Shown here one piece after another: positions 23,438-39,681 of a DNA stretch of 64,000 bases. The position numbers and the translations under genes are program-made. Each line of letters begins with the position of its first letter. The stretch's first letter is position 1. The notes below the pieces were generated by a model that was given only the letters and a program-made list of their open reading frames with translations, was not told the origin of the DNA and made no database searches. The DNA lies in NCBI GenBank assembly GCA_015146655.1, contig VKHL01000009.1, positions 309,833 through 373,832 on the forward strand. Reading direction: 5' to 3'. This DNA comes from Ochromonas danica (lineage: Eukaryota; Sar; Chrysophyceae; Chromulinales; Chromulinaceae).

Positions 23438-23684
23438 AGCGAATGTTCATGCATTAGCAACTTCAAAAGAAGTGCTGATGTAGCAATGAAATATCATCAA
23501 TCGCTGCTTACAATTGATAAAGCGGATAGAAATGCAAGTAAGTAATGATAAAAAAGCAATGATAAGAGTCAAATCACAAACTATGTGGATAAAGTGATAG
23601 TATAAACAATGAGAAAGAGCTCTATGATCCAAAAGAGAAGAAAAAGCATTAGAATAAGACAGAAGAAGAAGAAGAAGAATAGAC

Positions 23685-24231
23685 TCATAATAGAGACTGA
23701 TGGTTGAGGTTGGTATCCATTAGATCCTCCATCTCCTCAGGGTTTTGAATCCCTTCCATCAAGGTAGTACCACATTCCTCGTAATTATAGACTCTGAACG
23801 CAGGATTTTCTTGACTAATCTCTTGCACTGCTGGAGTTGTGGTACGAGAGGAATTATTAATATAATAATCTCGGCAATAGTAGTGACGAGAGTTGTTTCT
23901 TCAATGCTTTCTTTCCTAAAATAAAATCTGATGGTCAGAAGAAGATGGTAAGAATTGAAGGGCCTTTTCAACTTTCTGTAGTTTCTCGATGACTGTAATC
24001 TTGACATAAGAGCATGTGCAAGAAAGAATGAAAAGTCGGACAGTATGTTGCAAACCTTCGTTGACGTTCCTCACTACTTTGCACTGAAGCTTCTCCTTGC
24101 TGTGGTTTGCGTCGCAAAGCTGCAGCAAACGCTCGAATTTCACGATCGACTGTGGCGGGGATAATAGGTTCTAACTTCTTCGAACCAGTCGCAACATAAA
24201 ATTCAACCTGATGGTCTAAAACTACATTCAA
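23685..24231 (-). CDS. Unresolved multi-exon gene fragment(s)
   Basis: Two coding-like blocks lie on the minus strand. The upstream block (about 24231-24060) reads LDHQVEFYVATGSKKLEPI and continues with IPATVDREIRAFAAALRR. The downstream block, ending with a stop at 23685, reads NPAFRVYNYEECGTTLMEG then NPEEMEDLMDTNLNH. Between them are several possible small exons and introns (for example ITVIEKLQK followed by GTTGAA and a TTTATTTTAG acceptor), but no single splice path satisfied every phase. The first exon with the start was not identified either. I do not recognise the family. This is probably a real small gene with three to five exons. Confidence 0.4.
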
Positions 24232-24770
24232 TTCGCCACATAATGATGCCCGGCTTTCCTCTGAACAGCCTCTTGTTCTTCGTGATCAACCAAGAATCTT
24301 CCTCAAAATGAAGCAATTCCTTTAAATTATCTTCATTTTCAAAGCGTTCTAACTATTTGGTTTCTCATTCGAACCTGGTAAGAATAGAGTCATTCGATAG
24401 GAAATTCAATTTACTACAACGTTGTGGCCCCTAATTTTAGATAACCCATTCATCTTATTTCACTAACAGGCACAAAACAAAGATCTCTCACTGGGCGTGG
24501 TTCTTCATACGACTGGAGACCGTACAGTGCTGTACCTACAGTAGTAAAGAAGGAAGAGGTTGCAAGTAGAGAACACAGATGAGGTCAGAGTGGAAGGGCC
24601 AAAAACCGCGCGATATGACTCACAAGAACATTATTGAAAGATTGCGAAAGATTGCATCATTGCATCGATTAGCGTCACTATAGCTGGTCTCGTGGACATT
24701 GAGAGTTGTTGTGGATCAATTGGGAGCTGAGATCTTAAAAGAACATACTACAGAACTTATAAGACGTGTC
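24232..24770. other. Intergenic / 5' flanks, no firm gene
   Basis: This contains the presumed 5' part of the unresolved minus-strand gene and the 5' flank of the glycosyltransferase gene. Frames around 24270-24330 read coding-like words but cannot be joined confidently. Confidence 0.4.
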
Positions 24771-26768
24771 ATGTTATTGTTTTTAATCTTTTCCACATCA
24801 ATTGTATCACCATCCTCTTTCTGGTTATGGCCTCCTTTCTGTCTTCTATGCCTCTATCCTATTCTTTGTCAAAACCATGTTGTTCAAGCAGCCGAAAATC
24901 TTGCAATTTCAAACTGGGAGACAAGTAATCAAACTTTAGCCTATTATGTGAATCAATTTCGTTCCGTTCCTCCCATTGCTTATTCTCTCCACACTGTACC
25001 TCCAGTACTGTCTAATCCTGCAATTTGTGGATGGGGGAAAAAGCGTGATGAAGCTTTAACTGGACGCATTATTGATGTTACCTTATTTAACAATGAGTTT
25101 GATGTTATGGAAGCTCGTGTCTATGAACTAGCAGATATTGTAGACTTGTTTATCGTCTATGAGGATGAGGTTACATTCACCGGACAGCCTAAAACACGAT
25201 CTTTTCCTGCTTTTGCTGGAGAACGATTAGCACCTTTTATTCATAAGATCATCTATGTTGATGGATCGGCAACTCGTGCAGAGTGTATTCAAGCTACTTC
25301 CCAAGCTCGTGGTAAGAGTGTGGATGCATTTCGTACGGCATCTTTTAGTTGTGAGATTAATACTCGCAATTCTCTGATAAAATTTATTCCTGGTGGACCT
25401 CAAGCCAATGACATGATCATGATGAGTGACACGGATGAGATAGTTGATCGTCACTGGCTGCGATCATTGCGTTATTGTAGCTATGGTAATCAATGCACAG
25501 GTTTTACCACCAGAACTCATCATTACTCTCTTCATTGGCCTGCTGTATCTCACAATTTCAAACGTTCAGCTTGTCCTGGTAATCTTGTTGGTTCTCAATG
25601 GTCGATGCAAGATATGCAAGATAATGTAATGCGAAGAAAAGTCGTAACAGAAGACTTCATGCATGGATGGCATTTGTCCTATTTTGGTAGTCCTCATTTT
25701 ATTCGAATGAAACTCATGTCCTATGCTGAAGCACAGACAAATCGAGCTCCTTATAACGAGTTGACCTACATTTCTAATCATGCACATTCGGGTGTAGAAT
25801 TATTGGAAAGACCTGTCCTTGTCTTAAAGTATCAGAAATCAGCCGATATTAGCGCACCTTGGTTTGTCAAAGAGAATTTTGCACATCGCCACATGTTTGA
25901 TCGTTATGGTAAACAAGAAGATGCTATTCACAAACCACCATGCTTAATACTGAAATCTGTTTCGGGTCAAATCGGTAATCAATTGTTTGCAATTGGTGCT
26001 GTTGTGGCTCGAGCATATCAGCTGGGAGTCCCATATGTGATGCCGACACAACTACAAGATGCATCCAGATCTCGAGGTTCTTCCGTCGCTTATTGGGATC
26101 ATCCTGGTTTAGATCGAATCATGATGGATGCTCTTGAACCGCGCGATTGCAAACCAGTTGGTGAGACGGTCACTCTTCATCGTTTCCAAGCCTTGCCTGC
26201 CATTACTGGCCAAAGAAATATGAATTCCTCCATCGCATTAGAAGGGGTCATAATGCAAGGAAAGGATATTTATCCGTTTGCACCTCTTCTTCGCAATCGT
26301 TTGGAATCACATGTTGGTACTGAGTGGAAGAAGCAATATTCTGGTCGGAATTTAATGATTGGTGTTTGTGGTGGGAAGGAAGAGTCACATGCTGAATGGG
26401 AAGCAATCGCTATGAGATACTATGAGAAAGCACTTCCCAAAGTTTTGCGTGATGATCATACAGTTCATATATTTGGGGATGATGATGGTGGAGAACGCTT
26501 AGCAGAAAAGGTCCGACCCTTTCTAAAACGTAAGGATCAGGAGTTGAAGGTTTGGTCTGGAGATCATCATAATATTGACCAAACCATGAATCATTTACAA
26601 TATATGATGCAATGTGATGATTTTGTGTTATGTTGGTCAACGTTTCATATTTGGGGTGCTTACTTGACTCGTACAGTGAATAGCTCGGTGGTCTATCCTG
26701 GATGGAAAGAACACAATCGTTGGGCTCATCAAATTGTGGTCCCTCATTGGGAGGAAGTCAGTTTCTAA
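24771..26768 (+). CDS. Two-domain glycosyltransferase: GT17 (MGAT3-like) fused to a GT11-like fucosyltransferase domain
   Basis: An intronless 665-aa protein begins at ATG 24771; upstream in-frame codons lack ATG. The N-terminus is a hydrophobic signal anchor (MLLFLIFSTSIVSPSSFWL...), as in Golgi type-II enzymes. Residues about 85-390 match GT17, the beta-1,4-N-acetylglucosaminyltransferase family that adds bisecting GlcNAc in animals: FNNEFDVMEARVYELADIVD, EDEVTFTGQPK, IHKIIYVDG, the acidic MMSDTDEIVDRHWL motif and HGWHLSYFG. Residues about 400-660 read like GT11 alpha-1,2-fucosyltransferases: QIGNQLFAIGAVVA, VHIFGDDDGGERLAE and DDFVLCWSTFHIWGAYL. The classic HxRRGDY motif is altered to IGVCGGKEESH. 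A bifunctional glycan-modifying enzyme in the secretory pathway is inferred; only the GT17 half shows a full set of motifs. Confidence 0.85.
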   Translation: MLLFLIFSTSIVSPSSFWLWPPFCLLCLYPILCQNHVVQAAENLAISNWETSNQTLAYYVNQFRSVPPIAYSLHTVPPVLSNPAICGWGKKRDEALTGRIIDVTLFNNEFDVMEARVYELADIVDLFIVYEDEVTFTGQPKTRSFPAFAGERLAPFIHKIIYVDGSATRAECIQATSQARGKSVDAFRTASFSCEINTRNSLIKFIPGGPQANDMIMMSDTDEIVDRHWLRSLRYCSYGNQCTGFTTRTHHYSLHWPAVSHNFKRSACPGNLVGSQWSMQDMQDNVMRRKVVTEDFMHGWHLSYFGSPHFIRMKLMSYAEAQTNRAPYNELTYISNHAHSGVELLERPVLVLKYQKSADISAPWFVKENFAHRHMFDRYGKQEDAIHKPPCLILKSVSGQIGNQLFAIGAVVARAYQLGVPYVMPTQLQDASRSRGSSVAYWDHPGLDRIMMDALEPRDCKPVGETVTLHRFQALPAITGQRNMNSSIALEGVIMQGKDIYPFAPLLRNRLESHVGTEWKKQYSGRNLMIGVCGGKEESHAEWEAIAMRYYEKALPKVLRDDHTVHIFGDDDGGERLAEKVRPFLKRKDQELKVWSGDHHNIDQTMNHLQYMMQCDDFVLCWSTFHIWGAYLTRTVNSSVVYPGWKEHNRWAHQIVVPHWEEVSF

Positions 26769-27804
26769 TCCAAGTACTAGCATACCATTATTGTGGACTT
26801 AGAATATGTTATGCTACATTAGATTTTTAGATGCAGAAAGCTCTTGAAAACCTTTCACTTTCATTAATAATCAAGTTAGTTAGCTTAAAGAGTAAAAAGA
26901 GTTCGTTATAGCTACTATTAATGTTAATATTAGTGATACAGTGTAATTAAAAGAGAAAAAAAAGAAGAAGGGATGAATTGTCTGAAAGATGATGTTTAAA
27001 GCTGTTAACGTCAACTATCCCACGTCAACTGCCACGCGCATCCGACGTTATTAGGGCTTCGTTGCAAACTGTTGGCGGTAATGAACGTTAACAACTTCAG
27101 ACAATATCCTTTCTTCTGCCTTTTTGGTTTTGAGCGCTGTAAGGATCCCAATTTGTGCATACTCCAATGGTGGCAATGTAAGTAAAGACTCTCCCTCTAA
27201 CCTTACATTATCACAGATTGAGTATGGTCAAGTTGGAACCCCTGCAGTACCAAGCACCAACAGGCAGGAGAAAGAATATTGTGTGGGCCCTCTAACCTTC
27301 TTCTTCAAGATAATGCTAACATGTGATCTTCAAGCCACTACAAAGCCATTTTTGCTGTAATGCGTCTCGGCCTCCATACCTCACTAGCAACAAAACGGGG
27401 TCAACTTCATCCAGTAGAGTCTGTACCATGCAGCATCCAGAGCAGCAATATGTGACCGGATCATGTCATTCCCAGAGGCTCTTGTGTCATTTTTTCGTCT
27501 TTCCAAAGCACGAAACAAATTCAAAGTCGAATAGGACAGTTTTTCCCCCTACACTCGATTTTCCCATTTTCCCGAACCGGAAATTGGTGATGTTAAAGTC
27601 AGGTCTGGGAAAGAAACGGACGGCTCCCTCCCCGTTCTCTCAGCACTGCACACTGCACTGTCCGTGCTGTGTGTTGTGTGCTGTGCGTGTGTGACAGTGT
27701 CCCAGCAGCAGGCCGCTGTGTGCGCTGAAGCCGAGCCAGCAGCGATCAAGCCAACAAGTCCAACAAATTGCTTTCTTCGTACAATCAACTCCCTCTTCCT
27801 TGCT
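26769..27804. other. Long intergenic region, no gene seen
   Basis: AT-rich 3' flank (26769-27000) followed by a mixed-composition 5' flank. A short near-palindromic pair of GTTAACGTCA-type and GAACGTTAAC-type words lies at 27002-27095. Frames here lack coding character. The GT/CT-rich 27640-27720 stretch is probably the 5' UTR of the next gene. Confidence 0.5.
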
Positions 27805-29093
27805 ATGACTGACGAAGAATTTTTTCCCTTTGATGAATTTGAAGAAGCAGACTTGTTAAATATCCATTCCAATGAAAGCAGCTTGAAGTATCGTGCTGTG
27901 GCAGTCATTCCTACTGCCCAGCACGACCTTCACTTTTTCGACCCTCATCATACAATTAATAAGACCATAGAGACTGTCCCCTCTACCATCATCAAAATTA
28001 ATTCTAAACCTGTTCCATCTAAATGTGAGCAGTGCCCGCTCCGTCCTACCCTCCTGTCGAATACTTTCTTCTCTGCCCATATCAGCGACTATCAGATTTT
28101 AAAATTAAAGATAGACACTGCTTTAGCTCAGTGTTCTGAGTATGATTCATCATACGTTGCTAAGGAATGCATGGTAAGCTTTTTCTATCCTTTTCTGTGC
28201 TGGGTGGGTGTGTTTCTTACTGAGTTGCACCTTAGTGGAAATGTAAATATCTGCGCGCTTCTTTTCTCTGCGAACTTGATCTCTCGGTTTATTGGGATCC
28301 CCAAGCCTTGGATCATATCGTGGAAGTGAAGTGCATTCGGGGTGAGAGTTTCCGCCCCTCAATGCAGGCATTCTTTGAGGCGTTGCAACGCACCATTTTG
28401 GGTCAGTGTGCCGGCCCAGTCTGCAAGCCACGCAGAGGCTGTCTTTCTCGTGGAGCCCCTCCTTTACCATCTATGAAAGGTTGCAATCTGTACATCCCAA
28501 GTGAAGAGGATTTCCTTGCGGGTATTGAACCTATTCATAAGATGGTTGGTGCTGCTTTCCTTGAGTCTCGTCTGGAGGCAGTCAAAATGCTCTGCGATCT
28601 CTCCACCAAGCAGTCTCAGTATCTCGAGCACCCCGTTTGCGTCAATCTCTGTGTTGAGTCTCTTTGCAAGCTTCTCACAGATGATTTCTCGGACGTACGC
28701 CAGCTTTCTCTCACTGCTCTTTGTGCTTTTCTCGAGCTACCTGCTTATCGTCAGGCTTTTGTGTCAACTCATTTGACCGCACTAGAGTATATTGCATCTT
28801 TGATTGCAAATTGCCCTCCTCATGAGCTGTCTTGCGGTTGTGCTGCCATGCGCCGAAGCGCTGCGGCTATTCTCAACCATATTGCTCGTTCCCACCCTCA
28901 GTGTGTGCTGCAGATTCTGCAGGCCTTGGGCTTTCCAAGTGAGGAGCAATGGCGTGCCCATGTTGGGCAGCTACGTGACGAACGCACTCGTCAATTTGCT
29001 GGTGAAGTGAGTGTTGTCTATGGCTCTCAGGATCATTCCTTAGAGTCGCCTTGGGAACTGCAGACCTGCCAATCAACACTTGTTTCACTGTAG
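27805..29093 (+). CDS. Armadillo-like helical-repeat protein of unknown function (408 aa)
   Basis: Exon 27805-28173 starts MTDEEFFPFDEFEEADLL and exon 28236-29093 carries most of the protein; they join in phase 0 across a 62-nt intron. The second half is alpha-helical with repeat-like spacing: FLESRLEAVKMLCDLSTKQ, CVESLCKLLTDDFSDVRQLS, LTALCAFLELPAYRQAFV and RRSAAAILNHIARSHPQC. These are typical of ARM/HEAT repeats that act as protein-protein scaffolds. The N-terminal 60 residues are acidic. A CxxC pair (KCEQCPLRP) and other cysteines near the middle may bind metal, but no known finger is recognised. No targeting signal is evident. Confidence 0.75.
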
Positions 29094-29544
29094 TTGTGGT
29101 CTTTATGTTTGAGCAAAGACTGACTTTATCATAAGAGAGAATAAATGGGGCAGAGATAATGGAACATGTTTGAATGGCAGTCAAACTAGTTCGCACAAAT
29201 TGGTAATTTGTTATAAAGTAAAGTAAAGTATTAGTAATACAAGTGATTTGATATTGGGCTATGGCAGCGGACACTTGGAATAAATCCATGCTGCTTCTCC
29301 CTTGATGATTCAATCACTACTAGTACACGCTTTAGTGGAGACTAGCAAACTACCAGCTTGGAGCTGCCAGCATTACACCGGTCAGAGCATCATCACACCA
29401 TTTTATCACAGCGTGTGAAATGATGCTTTTGCGTGGGGCAGTGTTGTTGCACAGTGGTGTCCCGGTTCCGGGAGGTGCAAGTTTGTTGCCAGGAAGGCAA
29501 GCGCAAGATGAGATTGAGATCATAACACAAAACCTCCTTGAACC
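29094..29544. other. Intergenic, no gene seen
   Basis: This separates two plus-strand genes. It includes an AT-rich 3' flank and a 5' flank with no credible coding frame. Confidence 0.55.
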
Positions 29545-30903
29545 ATGTCCCTCTGGCAGACTACCTTGCGCCGATCCGTGAGATCTTTCTTAGCACCCTC
29601 TCTCCCTACCTGGAGACGTGCACTTTCTTCCAAATCATCTAACTTTGATTCATTTTATCAAGTGGCTGGTCCAAACCCTGGCGATAATACATTTTCCTTG
29701 AATACTTCTCTTGGAGCCACCATTCGTGGTGAAATTGTTGATAATGCGGTTGATATTAAGAACGTCCGCCCTGGAGAACGTATTGAAGTTCCCTATGAAG
29801 TGACGGTGTCTCCCTCTTTTAGAGATTTCTGGCAGTCAGCTTTCTACTCGCACGACCGCATCAACACTTCCACTCCCTTTGCTCGCTCATTAGCCTTACA
29901 AGACCAAGTGGTTCCTTTTTCTCTCATGCTCTTTCTAGCTGCTTCTATGAGTCATGCTGACCATGCTAAGCTGCAGGTTGGCTTTGAGAAAGCCACGTAC
30001 CACTGGCCAGCCTTTGCTGGGGACACCTTCAAGAAGGCGTTCATTATCCGATCCTTGCGATCAACATCTGACCAGCAAAACTCTCTCTTGACTGTTCATT
30101 GTCAGTTGATCAATCAGAGAGGTGTGGTGGTCTTCAGCTGTGAGAAAGTGATGCTTTTCCCTTTTGTCGTGCCACCCAGTGAAGTCGTGCTTTCTCGACC
30201 TCCTGAAGCCAAGCGCAATGACTTCTTGGATCACCTCGTTAAGCAGGCAGAGGCCTTACGTGAAAGAGGCTCGCACACTTTGAGTGTGTTGCGTGCTGGG
30301 CAGTTGTTGCTTCACACTCTCACTCGTCCTCTCTCCGAGACACACATGATGCAGCTGGCCTGTCTTGGCAGACTTACTCATGAGCGTCATTTCAATCGTC
30401 GCTTATATCGTCAAGAAGAGATGTTTGTCCCGGGAGGATTGGTGTTTGGTTTGACCACTTCTCTGGCTAGTAGAGATCTGCATGAGGTGATGCTCTCTCT
30501 CTTTTCAATATTGCCTTTCCTTTTCATTCTAATGCTCTTTGTTTGATTCTTTTCGAAGGTTCTTTTCGAAGATTTGATTGGTTGTGCTTTCCCTAACAAC
30601 CTGGCTCCAGGGGATACTGTTGGAGCGATGACCTTTGTCAAGAATGTTGAGGAACATGTCAGTGGGGACATTGAAGGCGTCACCATCCGTACCATTGGTG
30701 TGAAGAACTGCGATGTACATCGCGTGCTGCAAAACCGTGACCTCCCCACGGCATTGTTTACTCGTCCTCTGGATCAGTTACGTCCAGCTGCACTTGAGGA
30801 ATTGCTGAAGAAGACATGCCCCGAGCTCACCAAGCTTATTGTCTGCATTGCAGACCGCAAGATTTATCGACAGGCACCCAAGCAAGTGCCTTTCCTCCTC
30901 TAA
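29545..30903 (+). CDS. Mitochondrial MaoC-like double-hotdog protein (enoyl-CoA hydratase-type)
   Basis: Exons 29545-30486 and 30559-30903 join in phase 0 to encode 428 aa. The start MSLWQTTLRRSVRSFLAP is an Arg-rich presequence, pointing to mitochondria. The middle segment (SHDRINTSTPFARSL, then QDQVVPFSLMLFL, then YHWPAFAGDTFKKAF) carries hotdog/MaoC signatures. A second related half (VPGGLVFGLTTSLASRDLHE, then FEDLIGCAFPNNLAPGDTV) follows. Double-hotdog MaoC proteins hydrate or dehydrate enoyl-CoA-type thioesters (R-specific hydratases, mesaconyl/methylmalyl-CoA enzymes). I cannot assign the substrate. The splice acceptor lies within a tandemly repeated TTCTTTTCGAAG element. Confidence 0.7.
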
Positions 30904-31461
30904 AGTATAACTTGTGGTGTCTTCTGAACAGCCCCGGTCGTCTACGACGTGGCCTCGTAGAGAACAGCCAGTAGCAGACTACAGTATGTGGTAGGGCGAG
31001 ATCTAGTTGTAATTATTAGAGACCCTGACGTTACCTTTCTACAGTCTTCGACAGTCTTTCCTGTGTGCGCTTCTCTCACACAATTCAGATTGACTTGTTT
31101 GTGCTTTAGGGAAGAAATCTCTAAGATATTTAGAACATCCATGTCACTAAGCTTGACACATGACACACGCTTTTGGACTTTCTGTTTTCTCTAGACTATG
31201 TACAGTAGGAAGACATCAGCTCTTCGCTATGGACAGGTTGTGCTCAGTATTTCTATTGGTTTCCTTCTTGATCACAGGCTTCCCCAGTGTGACGCAAAAT
31301 AGGCAGTACATTTGGAGATGTTGGAGATTGAAAGATAGTATTGCTATGGCATAGAATGAATGAAATTAATTAGGATATTAACATATACTAGTTTCCATTA
31401 TTTGATCTTATCAAAATCTGCATTATTATATCTTATATTATCTTATCTCTATCTTCTTAGA
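30904..31461. other. Intergenic between convergent genes, no gene seen
   Basis: Very AT-rich toward 31461. Short open frames here lack ATG starts or protein-like composition. It probably holds both 3' UTRs. Confidence 0.55.
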
Positions 31462-37021
<5,560 letters not shown>

Positions 37022-37325
37022 GATAACATTAATAAGAAGATGACAAAGACAAAGAGACTAAGCAGCTGTCAGTTGATATCTATAGACAAGAGTGATCTCA
37101 ATAGCTATTCTCGTTGTTGTTCTCTGCTCAACACAGCCAGCAGGCCAAGCCAAGTCAAGTCAAGAAACACCACCCGACCAACGGAAACGCCTGAAACGCG
37201 TTCTTTCGCTCTAAACTTAGAACGAAACGGTCCGTTTGTCTCCCCACGCAATAACACTACAAGTAACAACAATATTCAAACAACAATATTGAAAATTAAC
37301 TCGTTCTGTATGTGCTTGGAAAAAA
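37022..37325. promoter_or_regulatory. Bidirectional promoter region
   Basis: A 304-bp gap separates the divergent starts of the PH-domain gene (37021, minus) and the coiled-coil gene (37326, plus), so both promoters and 5' UTRs must lie here. No specific element is recognised. Confidence 0.45.
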
Positions 37326-39273
37326 ATGAGACGAAGAAATAATGAAGTCAATGATAATCATGGTCAAGAAGAAGGCTGGGTTTGGGGAAATCATCGTGGA
37401 GGCGGTGGTGCTCCTCTAAAAGATGCGAATGGAAATACTTTGACAAATTTGAAAGGCGCCATGCAGCAAGGACAAGTTGGTAGTGATAGAGGAGGAGGAG
37501 GAGGAGGGAGAGGCAATAACAGAAACAATAGTTATCATGATAGTGATGCAGAGGATGACTATGGCTACGTGCCTTCCAACCATCGCGATCGTCGACCACC
37601 ACCTCAACAACAACAACTCGCAGCACCTCATCCTCGTGCTGCTGCCATGAATGCTCGTGATCGCGACCGTGACCGTGATTATGATAGTGAAAACTATGGT
37701 AATAGCAGTCCTCGACGCGGTCAACGTTCACCCACTTCGCCTATGGGAGGATCTCCCAAGAAGTTCATGAGCGCCTTGCAGGACATGTACGGCAACCAGA
37801 AGGAGAAGTCTGAGAAGCTCCGGTGAGTTGACCTCTTGCCCTTCTTCTTCCCACACATAGAACACCATTGACATGTCACAACGCTCTATTAGACGCGAGT
37901 TAGAGTATCAGAATGCATTGAAAATGCAAATTGAAGAAAACAAACGCAAGAAAGAAGAAGAGAAGAGGAAAGAAGAAGAGATGAAGCAACGTGAATATGA
38001 TGAATACGTGCGAGGTGCTCAACCTGGTAAGAGACAGCAGCAGCAACAGGAGAACAGTTTCTCACGAAACTCTTCCTTTCATGAAGAGGGAGGCAGTCAA
38101 CGAGCAAATCATCAGACGGACAAGGAAGATTATGATAGTAATCCTCCTAACCTTCGTGGTCGTAAGCCTCGTCCTGCTCCTCCTCTTGAGCGAGATGAAG
38201 AAGAGGATTGGCGTGGTGGCAAGCCACCGGCAAAAGGTGGTGCTGTTGGTCGTAACAATCCTCGGGGAATTCCTCGTCGCGTGGGAGTGGATGATTCGTA
38301 TGATGCGGATGAAGGTGGTTATGGTCGTGGTGCCCGAGGTCCTCCTCCTCGTGGTAAGATCCAAGATGATGTTGACGTGGAGCGAGGAAGAGGAGGAGAA
38401 AGATTCGATGGGAATGGCAAACGATACGTTTCCCCAGAAGCCTATGATGAATTGTCTGCATTGTGTGATCGTTTATTGCAGCAACAAGAACAGTTGCAGG
38501 CTGAACTTCATCAACAAGCTTCTATTATCAAAGAGTTGCAACAAAAACGTGGTCCAGCAGCAGCGGCTGCAGCAGTCGGTAAAGGTGGTGTGAATGGTCG
38601 ACCGCCTTTGGCCGGGAGAAATGAAGACAAGCCTCGCTCCAAGTCAGTCCAGCAGCCTCGACCTGGGCCTACTGCTGCCGCTGCCAAGAAAGATGCCGGA
38701 TCTAACCTGGCACAACAACGTCCCTCTTCGATGTATCAGCTGTCTTCTGGTAGTAGCAATGGTAACAACAATATCTCAAACAAGAATGGTGCGGCTGGAG
38801 CTGGAGGGAAGAAAGGATTAAAAGTGGCCTTTGGTGGCCCCGTTGAACCCACACAAACAAGATTGAGTCAGAAAGATAAAGTGAAAGAAAAGGAGAAAGA
38901 AGTCCCCAAGAAGCGTGGTGTACCAGGATTAGCTCTAAATGGGGAAAAGGCCATCCAGAAAGTCCCGCTCGGCGGGGCCAAAGCTGCTGTAGGCATTGGA
39001 AATGGGAGAGGGCCAGTCGCTAGTGACAGTGAACCAACTGGCAGGGGAGGGTTCCAACAGCTTCAACAACGCGTAAATCGTGTCTCAGGGCCAGTCATCG
39101 TGTCGTATGAAGATGAAGAGAACAATGGCGGGGCGGGGTTAGAACTACGAGGACAGAGTCGATATGTACCTGTTCGTGATGAAGACTATAATAACTATGA
39201 AGATAATAACTTTCTGCATAATGACCAACTAGATCATCTCCTTGCCAAGAACAGAAGAGGCAAATTTGCGTGA
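37326..39273 (+). CDS. Low-complexity coiled-coil protein, possibly centrosomal/ciliary (625 aa)
   Basis: Exons 37326-37822 and 37893-39273 join in phase 2. The N-terminus has a GGGGAPLKDANGNTLTNL segment, then Asn/Arg/Gly-rich and Arg-Asp repeat sequence. A predicted coiled coil spans the start of exon 2 (ELEYQNALKMQIEENKRKKE...). A second short coil lies near LSALCDRLLQQQEQLQAELH. The rest is Gly/Arg/Pro-rich and disordered. The YxxxLKxQIEENKxKKEEEK pattern together with a glycine-rich APL.D motif is reminiscent of centrosome/cilium coiled-coil proteins such as CSPP1 or CCDC66, but the match is weak. The next gene is a cilium-linked TOG protein. Confidence 0.65.
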
Positions 39274-39681
39274 TGGTATTTGAAAATAACTGAGAACTTA
39301 TGCGAACGCTGTGATTTTTATTTACAAAATCTTCTTGCTGTTGTCTGTCTTCCAACAAAACCATGAGAAGCAAAGTTGAATTTTCATGAAGTCAAAGCAA
39401 ATAGAGAATGACAACTAGTCTACCTTGGGCAAGATACAAAAGAGAAAAATAGGAATTGAAGTCGACCAGCGACAAAGATACTATACGATGTACAAAGACA
39501 ACAACACTCACATTGAACGATTCATATCATTATGAATGAGATAGAATCTCACTTTCCCACCACAAAGTCTTACCATGCAATAAACCCAATAATTCAATAA
39601 AGCAAATAGTATATCACAACGTCATTGTTGTTGTGCATCTCATCATAGAGTCAAAGCAAGAGAAAGAAAACCAATATCGAG
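39274..39681. other. Intergenic between convergent genes, no gene seen
   Basis: AT-rich sequence holding the 3' ends of the coiled-coil gene and the TOGARAM-like gene. No credible frame was found. Confidence 0.55.

Noticed and set aside
24355-24440. GGTTCGAAT-like T-loop word on the minus strand, considered as a tRNA
   Set aside because: No matching acceptor stem, D-arm or anticodon arm could be drawn around it.
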